DNA of 64,000 nucleotides, from NCBI GenBank assembly GCA_009733575.1, contig ML769454.1, positions 186,001 through 250,000 of the forward strand, read 5' to 3'. The position numbers and the translations under genes were made by a program. The notes beneath the pieces are model-generated. The model was not told the origin of the DNA, did not search any database, and was given only the letters and a program-made list of their open reading frames with translations. Source of the DNA: Gymnopus androsaceus JB14 (Eukaryota > Basidiomycota > Agaricomycetes > Agaricales > Omphalotaceae). Shown here piece after piece: positions 45,934 to 56,594 of the stretch (within the stretch, counting starts at the first letter, position 1; every line of letters starts with the position of its first letter).

Positions 45934-46786
45934 CTTGAAGCAAGAAAGGAAGCAAGGAGACCGGCGGAAGGAATGTGTTAAAGGGTCAGAAGAGGAAATC
46001 TGAGGTTAGAACGACTGAACTGAACGACCGCGCGTTCGAGAAAGGAAAGGAAACAGGAAAGGAAGGGGAGGGATGAGGAAGGAAAGAAAAAATACGTATG
46101 TCCTTCAGTAATTTAAGTGATAAGTTATAGGGTCGACGCTTGGGCCTAAGGAGAGGAACAATCAGAACTGAGCATGAATTCTGATCTCAGCTAGTCTCAA
46201 GGCGTCGCTGAGCCAAAGTTCCAAGCTTTTCGAAAATCGATGTCGTTTCGGATCCGTACGTTGTATTTCCCGTATTCTGGCTCTTGAGGACTACATGAGG
46301 GCTACCAGAAATGGTAGGGAGCTTCGATTAGGTTCCACTGAGGTATATTGATGTGTTGGGATGCAATTGAGATGTGCCGCCGGCAGATTGGAAGGTGCAC
46401 ACCCACTCGACACGGTCGTCAAGCGCGGCGGCCGGTCAGCCCTAACCCTTAAATATGCTCGTTGTCTCCTTTAGAATTCTGTGTAGGTTGGAACGAACTT
46501 TAAGTTGTAGGGTCAGAATCGCTCGTTCAGACGTCTCATGAACTGTTTTTATTTTAAAGCTATAAACATTCTATCCTCGAAGCTACACCCTGTGCCTCAT
46601 AGACGTCGAATGTTGTGCAATACATGTACAATTGGACTAGTAGCGAGGCCCTTGAGTCAGAGCTCTATATAGCAAGTCACTGAGCGTTAGCGAATCTCTT
46701 GAGCCTCAAGTCTACATTTCACAGTCGAAAACAGGTAAAGACGACTTAAACATGCATTCTAGATCTCAGCCCAAGCAATAAATGGG
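45934..46786. other. upstream region of the secreted-protein gene
   Basis: A purine-rich stretch (GAAAGGAAAGGAAACAGGAA) lies directly upstream of the signal-peptide exon. No gene is seen. This segment and the signal-peptide exon are missing from the duplicated copy at 51345. Confidence 0.5.
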
Positions 46787-49220
46787 ATTTGCATTTTTTG
46801 TTTGGCATGATATTCATATTTTTCGCTTTGACTTGCCTTATTTGTCATTATATTATAAGGTTGCCGCTATGACACAAAACTATTGGATGGCTCTAGAGTC
46901 TAACCCCTACAAGGAGTACAGGGAGTAATAGTAGTACATGGTGCGTATCACAAGAACTGTGAAAGTCTAGTGTATGTATCAGGATGACCATCTGGTATGA
47001 CTTGCAAAAAATCATGAGCAAATCATGAGTACGTTGAAAATCAACGGTCAATCCAGGTAGGTCGAGGTACCGTCCTCCGTGTTAAATTCTTCCCTTCTGT
47101 AATCAACATACCCCATGATCAACCAAAATAAGATCAGTAATGAGCATTTTTCGAAAAGTATGCTACAATTCCTAATCAGCTGGAAGTCTACAATCCCAAT
47201 CACTTGTCTTCCGTCCCAGAGATCAAGGTCGGTGATCGATGCCTTTAATCGAATCCATCAGCTTGAAAACATTCCCTGATGAAGACTTACCTTAAGAGCC
47301 TAGCCCATACTTTGGCATTTTCATAAATGATATTATCTTGGAACTCGTTCCATACGCTCGTACTAGCTCTCCGTCTAGGTTGAGGTCCTCGTCTCAATGC
47401 TCCAATAACCGCTACTTCGGAGGTTGAAATGTTCTTCTCGATCACAGACGGGCCAGTTAAGTACGTGTACGCTCCCAGGTGCCTCGCACTAGCTAGGACA
47501 GGAATACGCGTGATGGCAGCGGCAGCGATAGAGGAAGATGTGGTATCTTCGTAAGATCCTCTTTGCATGAACGCCGGAACCATGATGTCCTGGTCTTTAT
47601 CAGCGCGATCCTAAACCAGTTCAAGGCAGACTTACAGCTTGCGAGATGAACTGGTAGAACTCGGGATAAGGCAGACCCTCGTGGATATGCACGACATCCT
47701 TGAGTTCCGTGGGTATAAGGACATGGTGCTCGGGGTTGACCTGTCCAACGAGGTGTAAGGTGAAAGGCGAGGCGTCCGGAATAGGTTGGAAGGGTGACCC
47801 TTCGACTCCTTTCCATCCCCATGTCGCTGGTGATCCTGTAACAACCGTCAGCTTTTACTCAGATGATACAAAAATGGGACACACTGATAAAAGCGTCTTT
47901 GAGGTCTGCCAATAACTTGTCGTAGTTCCTCCTTCCATGCTCGATGTTCCCTTGGACGATCGCCCGACTCGGGAATACACCAGGTTCTGGTCGTTCGGCT
48001 AGTCCAGGATAATCAAATACCTGTTCTCCGCATCAGTCTTGCTCAGTCCACGCGGGAAAAGGAAAAGAGGAAACGTACAGGAATCATAGTTTCTAGAGGG
48101 ACATTCTCCCAGATCGGACTTCCCATCTTCTCGATCCAATCGTAGACATCCGCCTGAATTGCCTTCCTGACATGTTCGCCCAGAACCAAGAGCGACAATC
48201 GACCTTGAGCAGCGAGAGGCTCCATCAAGGGTTTCAGTTCATGGTAGACGTTGACGTTGGAATGGTGGATCAAGCAGACGACATGGGCCGTCGAGGCATA
48301 GATTTCCTTTTGGAACTTTTTCAACGAGTTGGTACCTACATTCCAGGTATGTCAGCCACCAGGGTTTCGAAGGGATAGGGAATGAAAAAGAAAGAAAGAA
48401 ACGTACAAGTTGTGAGAACAAGATTCTCAATAGAGTCCGCGGCCAAAGCGTCCGTCAGCGCAGGTCCATTCGGGGGTACAATCGTAGGCGGTTCGTGTAA
48501 GATAGACGAGAGGATCGTAGCGAACCCATGTCGGAAATGGCCTATTACGTCGAAGTCAGTCCCTCCTCTGACATCCGATGGGATAAATATGGCTTACATG
48601 CAAAAGTAGGTACTACATTCGCAGCCTGAAGTGAGACTCCAATAGCCCCATTGACCTCTATTCCACCTCTATCAGTATTCACGTACCCCTCCCGGAGAAC
48701 TCAGCTCACCATCATGGACATGTTCCTCAAACACCCAAACCTGATCACGCGTAAAGTCCAACTTGACCTCTCTATTCCATGATCCTATAGTACGGTGTAC
48801 ACCCTGTTTGTAGGCACCGAAGAGTATGAGGACGAGCAAGGCCGAAGCTATCCGTATCGTGTTTCGTTGCATCTTGGGGTACATAGTCGGTCTCGAGAGG
48901 GTGAAAAACAAGAAGGCTGAGACCATGATGGGATTTTAACGGGGAAGTTGAAACTCCCGTTTCAGATTGTAAGCGTGCCAATAGGCTACCGAATTGGAGA
49001 GACATGGAGAGACATCAATTTTGGCAGTGGTAATACAGTATAATCTCGCTTGCCATCCGACTATGACCTTATCCTAATTAGGGCTTTGTTGAAGTCATAC
49101 CCGAAGTTCTTGCACCTCAATCTTCTCGCTGGCGGAACTTTCACTTTGTCTGGCCATCGGAAAGGATCATAGGAATCAGCTTTGGGTGGATACAACGGAT
49201 GTGGCGCAAGGGAAAGATTA
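46787..49220. repeat. segmental duplication, copy A
   Basis: Direct duplicate of 51353-53805, from ATGGGATTTGCATTTTT to the shared ...GGATCATAGGAATCAGCTTT region. The core is well above 90 percent identical by eye, weaker past 48940. It contains a glycosyltransferase-like gene. Confidence 0.85.
47287..48872 (-). CDS. putative glycosyltransferase (GT-B like), type II membrane protein, copy A
   Basis: The conserved start is MQRNTIRIASALLVLILFGA, a short cytosolic end and one signal anchor, suggesting Golgi or ER luminal placement. Exons read HFRHGFATILSSILHEPP, then VVCLIHHSNVNVYHELKPL with LLVLGEHVRKAIQ, FPSRAIVQGNIEHGRRNYDK, SPFTLHLVGQVNPEHHVLI, the helix-rich EGLPYPEFYQFIS and a last exon IMVPAFMQRGSYEDTTSSS to 47287. 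The alternation of VVCLIHHSN, RRNY and late PAF...SS...AA...PVL...YLTG is how GT4-like donor-binding halves look, but no catalytic signature is decisive. About seven exons, intact in frame. Donor and acceptor unknown. Copy B is at 51843-53476. Confidence 0.6.
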
Positions 49221-50350
49221 TTGACACCTTGATGACAATCGATGAAAGGCAGCGCGACTGGAACTTTATCCGGCAGTTTCGGGTCGGATTTTAGTCACAT
49301 GATTGACGCACTTTCTCTCCGAAAATTGGAGGTGTCCCTTTTACTAATAATCTTAGTTTGAGGGTTATAAAGGCCTACGAATCGAATGGCCTACTCAGAT
49401 TTTTCATATCTTCACTGGTTGTCCCGCAATGCGATGGTCAGCATATCCTGAACAACCATAGTATTAGGACAAATCTGAATAGAACAAAAGTTCCGTATTA
49501 GGTTAATGAGAAAACTGATATTTTCCGATTTTTAATAGTCAAGTTTTTATTGAGATATAGAACCATCTTTGATCAACTGTTCAAATAGTATTATCCTCGA
49601 TCCTTTCTACTGGATAATTCTATTAGACAACCCCGTTGATTGAAAACAACCCCTTCTGAAGCTCTTTCGACCATTTTGCGTGTACATCACGCCGGAGTTT
49701 GCCCGAAACGCGTGTCCCTCACTCTTGCTGGAGCTGCCACATCGCGTGGTTGAATGTGCTCTCATCCCTTTCGGATTCATCCTCGGAGCTGCTGCCGCCC
49801 CCTAATCTCGTGAGCGTACTCTTCTGGGCTCTTGTACTTTAGTCTCCTGATTGATAAAGATTCACCTATGGACAATCATCAAAACACTCAGCCCATATTG
49901 CGCGAAGGATTTTGGAGGCACTCTGCAGAGTAAACACCGGTGCCGGGTGCGTATCTTGCCCTTCAGAGTTTCTTTACCTTCTCAAATCACTTCCTAGCTT
50001 GCTACTTTCCTTATACCTCCAGCTCTTACCTTATTTAACCCACCGGGCATCAAGAAACTCTTGTTGTGGTCACTATTGGTCTCGCCATGCAATTGTTGGA
50101 GATTCATTCTATATGTAACATCCTCAGTAATTCTTGCACCACTATGCCAGTAGCTTATTTATTGCTCCGCTCAGCCAGTACATTGTACATTATTCATGAC
50201 CGACTTTTCTCAATTTCAACAAATTTGTGACCCATTAGGACTCCGGTGTGACAGCTGACACTACGGCCATTGCGGAAGGGTTGTTTCGGGGTTGTTTTGA
50301 GGTTGTTTTCAATCAACAGGGTTGTTTAATAGAATTATCCCTTTCTACTA
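49221..50350. other. intergenic between duplicated units
   Basis: No gene seen. AAATTTGTGACCCATTAGGA at about 50220 resembles the ends of the 17599-18809 element, so a solo end is possible. Confidence 0.4.
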
Positions 50351-50533
50351 TCATGTCGTTCGGTCAAAAAAAGCGACGCCTCTCTGATGCTGGCTACAGG
50401 CCCTCCGGATTAGTTCGGAAAAAGTGGGTCGGAAATCTTCGCCCCATTCGCTAGCGCTGTGAGACTCATCGATGACGAGTTCTACACAGTTTACTCGGAA
50501 TACATTCTCATGGAACGGGGTTGAGAGAGCCAT
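50351..50533 (-). pseudogene. RecQ-type helicase fragment (motif II region)
   Basis: The minus-strand frame contains VELVIDESHSASEWGEDFRP, followed by TFSELIRR. This matches helicase motif II of the RecQ family (VIDEAHCxSxWGHDFRP) including the W-G-x-D-F-R-P extension. Only about 60 residues remain; no ATP-binding or later motifs are nearby. A truncated relic of a RecQ-like helicase, possibly of the repeated telomere-associated type. Confidence 0.6.
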
Positions 50534-50567
50534 CTCCGGCGAGACAAAACCGAGTCTGTGTCCGTCA

Positions 50568-51345
50568 GAAGTACGTGTCTAGATGTTGATTAATTTCAGC
50601 GTTGGATGAGAAATGCGAAGAGAACGTACAACTGCACCGGACGTGCTAGTACTTGCAACGTCAGTTGCAACAGCATCAGCAGTTGTAGCGACGGAGACAA
50701 CATCGGTAGAAGCAAGAGTACCAGCCTTCCAAATAGTGAGAATTTGACTTTATGAGCAGAGGGAGGAAGGGCTCACATTATCAATTACACGGGGTACAGT
50801 GGTAGCCGTAAATGTTGCACACCCTTCTCCGGTAGCAGAGATAGTGATATCGGAAAAACTGTTTACACCAGTACTGCACGCGGTTCCAGCGACGAGCTCT
50901 CCGTTGACAAAAGTAACCGGCGCAGTTATTGTGTCACAATCTTGAGCGACAAAGTCTGTGCCGTTGAAGTCAATGCAAGGAGTAACGTCAACGAGCTGCA
51001 GCTAAGATGAAGAAATGTCAGATTTTCATGGAAGATTTTTTTCTTTTTTTCTTTTTTTTTTTGTACATACCCCCATACTGACGCTCGATGAGCAATACAA
51101 AGGCTCCCGCAGTGTTAGTCGCAGAAATGATCTGACGATCCACCGAATTGTCAATACAAGCAGCTTCGACGAGGTCTCCTGCATAGCGACAAAATAAGTT
51201 TCTTTAATGGCTTTCTCTCGCGCCGCGCGCCTAAACACACCGTGAATGTAATACATTATTCGCCGGGAGAACCATTGGTCTGGGCAAGGACCTACATCAC
51301 GATTAGAATCAAGAATTATTTGAGATTATGCGAAGGAAACCTACA
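50568..51345 (-). pseudogene. cysteine-rich module gene, copy B (no signal exon)
   Basis: A single module related to 44245-45870. Exons include AACIDNSVDRQIISATN, TPCIDFNGTDFVAQDC and SDITISATGEGCATFTATTV. The GEQC codon is TAA (51256-51258). The intron to exon 4 boundary has lost about 11 bp near 50993, and no mobile element is present there. Sequence upstream jumps directly to the duplicated block at 51353, so promoter and signal peptide are missing. Confidence 0.65.
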
Positions 51346-51352
51346 ACAATGG

Positions 51353-53805
51353 ATGGGATTTGCATTTTTTTTAAATTCGTATTTTTCACTTTGACTTGCC
51401 TTATTTGTCATTATATTATAAGGTTGCCGCTATGACACAAAACTATTGGATGGCTCTAGAGTCTAACCCCTACAAGGAGTACAGGGAGTCATAGTAGCAC
51501 AGGGTGTGGATTACAAGAATGTAGTGTATGTATTAGGATGACCATCTGGTATGACTTGCAAAAAATCATGAGCAAATCATGAGTACGTTGAAAATCAACG
51601 GTCAATCCAGGTAGGTCGAGGTACCGTCCTCCGTGTTGAAGCGTTCTCTTCTGCAATCAACATACCCCATGATCAACCAAGTAAATGAGTAATGAGCATT
51701 TTTCGATTAGTATGCTTCAATTTCCTAAGCAGCTGGAAGTCTACAATCGCAAGTCACTTGTCTTCCGTCCCAGGGATCAAGGTCGGTGATCGATGCCTTT
51801 AATCAAACTCAATCAGCTTGAAAAACATCCCCTGATGAAGACTTACCTCAAAAGCCTAGCCCATACTTTGGCGTTTTCATAAATGATATTATCTTGGAAC
51901 TCGTTCCATACGCTCGTACCAGCTCTCCGTCTAGGTTGAGGTCCTCGTCTCAATGCTCCAATAGCCGCTACTTCTGAGGTTGAAATATTCCTCTCGATCA
52001 CAGATGGGCCAGTTAAGTACGTGTACGCTCCCAGGTGCCTCGCACTAGCTAGGACAGGAATACGCGTGATGGCAGCGGCAGCGATAGAGGAAGATGTGGT
52101 ATCTTCGTAAGCTCCTCTTTGCATGAACGCCGGAACCATGATGTCCTGGTCTTTATCAGCGTGATCCGTAAACCAGTTCAAGGCAGACTTACAGCTTGCG
52201 AGATGAACTGGTAGAACTCGGGATAAGGCAGGCCCTCGTGGATATGCACAACATCCTTGAGTTCCGTGGGTATGAGGACATGGTGCTCGGGGTTGATCTG
52301 TCCAACGAGGTGTAAGGTGAAAGGCGAGGCGTCCAGAATAGGTTGGAAGGGTGACCCTTCGGCACCTTTCCATCCCCATGTCGCTGGTGATCCTGTCACA
52401 ATCATCAGCTTAGCTTTTACCCTTATGATACCAAAATCGGGACACACTGATAAGAGCGTCTTTGAGGTCTGCCAATAACTTGTCGTAGTTCCTCCTTCCA
52501 TGCTCGATGTTCCCTTGGACGATCGCCCGACTCGGGAATACAGCAAGGTTCTGGTCGTTCGGCCAGTCCGGGATAATCAAACACCTGTTCTCCGCATCAG
52601 TCTTGCTCAGTCCAAATGGGAAAAGGAAAAGAGGAAACGTACAGGAATCATAGTTTCTAGAGGGACATTCTCCCAGATCGGACTCTCCATTCTCTCGATC
52701 CAATCGTAGATATCCGCCTGAATCGCCTTCCTGACATGTTCGCCCAGAACCAAGAGCGACAATCGACCTTGAGCAGCGAGAGGCTCCATCAAGGGTTTCA
52801 GTTCCCGATAGACGTCGACATTAGAATGGTGGATCAAGCAGACGACATGGACCGTCGAGGCATAGATGTTCTTTTGGTGCTTTTTCAACGAGTCGGTACC
52901 TACATTCCAGTTGTATGTCAGCCGCCAGGGTTTCGAAGGGATAGGGAATGGAAAAGGAAAAGGAAAGAAGGAAACGTACAAGTTGTGAGAACAAGATTTT
53001 CAATAGAGTCCGCGGCCAAAGCGTCGTGCAGCGCGGGTCCATTCGGGGGTACAATCGTAGGCGGTTCGTGTAGGATAGACGAGAGGATCGTAGTGAACTC
53101 ATGTCGGAAATGGCCTATCACGTCGAAGTCAGTCCCTCCTCTAACCTCCGGTGGGATAAATATGGCTTACATGCAAAAGTAGGTACTACATTCGCAGCCT
53201 GAAGTGAGACTCCAATAGCCCCATTGACCTCTATTCCACCCTTCTATCAGCATTCACCCTCCGCAGTACCCCTTCCGGAGAAATCAACTCACCATCATGA
53301 ACATACTCCTCAAACACCCAGACCTGATCTCGAGTAAAGTCCAATTTGACCTCTGATTCCTTGACCTCTGATTCTCTATTCCATGATCCTATAGTACGGT
53401 GTACACCCTGTTTGTAAGCACCGAAGAGCATGAGCACGAACAAGGCCGCAGCTATCCGGATCGTGTTTCGTTGCATCTTGGGGTGCACAGTCGTCTCGAG
53501 AGGGTGGAAGATAAGAAGAAGAGAATAGAAAGAAGGTCAAGGCAGAGATGGGATTTTAACCACTCTTTTGGAGATCATTGATGAGCCTTTTTGTCATGAT
53601 CTCGTATATATTTTATGGGATTTCTAGGTGGGCGCTAAGCACTTGATCAATTTTGTCGCATCTATGGCCTTATCTAGGGCTGTGTTGAAGTAGTACCGGA
53701 GTTCTTGCACCTCGGTCTTCTCGCTGGCGGCACCATGGTGATCGGGAAAGGATCATAGGAATCAGCTTTGGTGGATATGGATGTAGCGCAGGGAAAGATC
53801 ATCGG
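51353..53805. repeat. segmental duplication, copy B
   Basis: Direct duplicate of 46787-49220. The right part, past 53560, is more diverged. Confidence 0.85.
51843..53476 (-). CDS. putative glycosyltransferase (GT-B like), type II membrane protein, copy B
   Basis: The same exon plan as copy A (47287-48872), starting MQRNTIRIAAALFVLMLFGA. The stem region has a five-codon in-frame expansion: SEVKE is duplicated after SWNRE, and the matching 15 bp appears twice. Later exons carry VVCLIHHSNVDVYRELKPL, PSRAIVQGNIEHGRRNYDK, and the final exon DIMVPAFMQRGAYEDTTSSS. The frame is intact, with mostly conservative differences from copy A, which suggests both copies may be expressed. Function as for copy A: a Golgi/ER-anchored glycosyltransferase is inferred, not proven. 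Confidence 0.6.
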
Positions 53806-54084
53806 GCCCCAAAATGAACGTGAAAGTTGTGGACAAGATCACCTTCCGTGTAGGTCAAGGCTTGAACAAACGAATTGACATCTTTCTACTTACTTAGCGT
53901 CTTGCCCTATTCAAATGGGATGCAGAGCTACATCGTGAACGTATCACAACAGGATTCAGAAAAACATATTGATGTGCCAGAATGAATCGGCAGGGTGTCC
54001 AAAGTATTGTACAGATCAAATGTACACCTAATGTATAGATAGTAATATTGTCGTCAAAGGAAGAGCGCAAAAGAAAAGGTCCAT
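53806..54084. other. spacer between the duplication and sde2
   Basis: No gene or repeat is recognised in this short interval. It follows the 5' flank of the copy B glycosyltransferase gene and precedes the end of sde2. Confidence 0.45.
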
Positions 54085-54935
54085 TTAAGCGCCAACAGCT
54101 TCCGCCTTTACGGCGGGAACCACTGAGGGGGTTGCTGCAGGTGCGTTGGTCTTTGAAGCCTGTGCGCTGCCTGATGAGTCAGGCTCTGAAAGCTTCGCCT
54201 TCTTCTTTTTCTTCAGCAATGCTAGAATCGAAAGTCAATATTATAGTTCCATTGAAGTCAATGACGACGTACCTGCAGAAACGGCACTCTTAACATTTTC
54301 AACAAGGTCCTGGCTTTGCTTGAGGTATTCTGTATCATCCAATCGGTGCTTCTTGCCGGCCAACTGGGCAGGTTCCGCGTCGGTCGAGGAACCAGCCTTG
54401 GAAGGACCAGAGGAGCTCTCAATCCCAAGCTTTCGTTCTAGCGCTTGCAGCTTTGCCTTTTGTGCCTCGGCTTTGGCAGCTAGTCGCTCGGGCTCTGATT
54501 CCAAATACTCTGCAAGCCTAAAGACAAATCAGCGGTTGAAAATGACTGGATTGTACGAACTAACTTTTTCGCCTCCTTTACAGTACTCAATCTTCTACCG
54601 CTAAGATCCCGGCAGGAGTCATTGTTGTTGGTCTTCTGACTACTCATTCGTCCACCTGCAGCACGAAGTTGTGACCCGAAGCCTCCCTTTCCGCCAAGAA
54701 TACGAGGAGAGAGGCGTAATGATACCAGTTCGGATCCATCATCGCACAAGGAGGATACAGGTAAGGTATCAGATGTGATACCAGAGTGGAGAGATAGAAC
54801 AAGGTTGGAGGAAGGAAGAAGCGGGTATTTCTCTCGGAGTAGAGCTAGTATTTCGGATACTTGAGTAGAAGGAGCGACCGCAAGAGACAGAGTAGGGAAA
54901 GGCGAAAACGAGGATACGAGTACGTTGGTGAACAT
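54085..54935 (-). CDS. sde2: Sde2-like protein (N-terminal ubiquitin-like fold)
   Basis: Sde2 family proteins are made as precursors with an N-terminal ubiquitin-like domain that is cut after a GG motif; the C-terminal part joins the spliceosome and helps genome maintenance. Here the N-terminal 75 residues (from MFTNVLVSSFSPFPTLSLAV) end in LSPRILGGKGGFGSQLRAAG, which contains the family processing site GG|KGG. It continues GGRMSSQKTNNNDSCRDLSG and RLSTVKEAKKLAEYLESEPE, the conserved Sde2 core. A Lys-rich segment (KKKKKAKLSEPDSS) and an Ala/Pro tail close the protein at 54085. Two or three short introns. Intact. Confidence 0.9.
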
Positions 54936-55207
54936 GGCGGTAGCAAAAGAAGGGACAAGGGTTCACGTGACTGGATAGCTGTGCCAAGAGTCCAAGACTC
55001 GTCGGTCAAAGCTGGCGCTCTCAGCGGACCTAAACTCGATCGTTTGAAGTAGTAACGGTACAGTGGATTGATATATAGGTCAAGATACAAAGCACATATA
55101 GTCCAAAATTGTATACATTTGCTGATCAAGTTGAGCACCATATTCTACATTTCGAATGCGACGCGCTTGGTCGAATTTCCTCGACGAACCTTGAGAAAAA
55201 GTTCAAA

Positions 55208-56315
55208 TTATTCTGTAACGCAAGAGAGAAACGGTATATGACAGACCATCTGGAATTGCACGCCACAAAACTGCATGAACCGATTCAAATTCCCATCCTT
55301 CGAAGTGCCGTCGGGACTTTCAATGTCATAGTCGCTCACCAATGCTTTGCATGTTGAGGCTGTAACAAGTCAATCGTCAAATCGCCACTGTAACCTTAAC
55401 GTCGTCTACTCACCATCAATGTTAAATAGGTCCTCCAGCGTCTTCGGAAAGTGTTCGCTGACTGTCCCGTTGGATCGAAAAATGGTATGTATAGGTTCAT
55501 GTCGATTCTTTTCGCGAAGTAGAGCATTCATTCTCTTGCTCTCACTATTCAAAAGTCAGCCTATCTATCTCAATGGTTTAATACGGCCACGTACGAATTA
55601 TGAAGCTCTCGGGAAACTTCGTCTAGCTCCTTCTTGCTCTTTTGAACATCTTGCTGCAAGTTCAAGGGGATTGTATTTTGGAGGTAGGCTTCGACCTCTT
55701 CCTTCACCAATTTATCCATATTGAGTGTAATCTCCTTGTTCACTTTATGGGTTTAGGCAAGCTCAGATGGGCCAGTAGCTGGACAGACCTTGTCCTCGAA
55801 GCTCATCGATAGCTTGTTCCTTCATCAGTTTGTCCATCAGAACTAAGGAAGAGATTAAAGAGTCTTGCAATTCGAGCAAGTAGAGTACGCACGGCCGATT
55901 TCTTCCTGTCCATAAGCATGCTTCACATCAACACTCTCCAAACCTTTGCGAATTCTGAACCATTATTATACAAGGGTCTTTCAGACAGACAGACAGAACA
56001 AGCGTACTCTGCCAACTCCTTAGAGAGCTTGCTGTTCTCTGTTAATCCTGGATACAGTGTCTGATCGGTCAAATTTTGGAGGACATCCTTTCAACGCCAC
56101 GGATTAGTAACATTTCAGCCTTGCAACCATTCGATTTCACACACCTGAAGGGCATCTAGACTGCCTTGCATGACACCAACTGTATATTGAGCGTTGAGAA
56201 CGTCTGATGAGTGCGATATCTCGATAGATATATCTGTATATGAGGATGTCCGGCTCAGAGGTGGTGATGATGAAGTAGTAGGAGAAGGACAGGTCGAAGA
56301 GACTGAACGCTGCAT
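55208..56315 (-). CDS. hypothetical coiled-coil protein
   Basis: Starts MQRSVSSTCPSPTTSSSPPL, a Ser/Thr-rich head, followed by short exons with long charged helices: LTENSKLSKELAE, IRKGLESVDVKHAYGQEEIG, LMDKLMKEQAIDELRGQ, VNKEITLNMDKLVKEEVEA and VQKSKKELDEVSRELHNS. Then come SKRMNALLREKNRHEPIHTI and FRSNGTVSEHFPKTLEDLF. The last exon ends FQMVCHIPFLSCVTE at 55208. About seven introns fit by frame. The heptad-like pattern suggests a coiled coil of about 180 residues. No family recognised; likely a conserved basidiomycete protein. Confidence 0.65.
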
Positions 56316-56594
56316 GTCGATTATTTAGTCAATGGAAGTGAATTGTGCCGCCCACAAGATGTTATCAACTGCGCTAACTGTGCTAACTGTGCTAATAAAA
56401 CCCGAAGAAACTCATCCACGAGGCTTCAACGTGTTTGTATTCTTATAGCAATCTTCTTCCAGATCGATGGTAATGAAGATGTGAGAACGTTCAACTGTGC
56501 AAGCATGCATGATTAAGCACTATGAATCCGCTAGTAATCTATGATACAACTTGAATGCAAATAATCTATGATGAGATGTGGTGTGTATTGTAAC

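Noticed and set aside
47493..47822. Minus-strand 109-residue frame (MGMERSRRVTLPTYSG)
   Set aside because: It is a shadow of the true glycosyltransferase exon in another frame and crosses its intron.
50339..50454. Small + strand gene starting MSFGQKKRRLSDAGYRP
   Set aside because: It is antisense to the RecQ-like fragment, whose motif conservation is much stronger.
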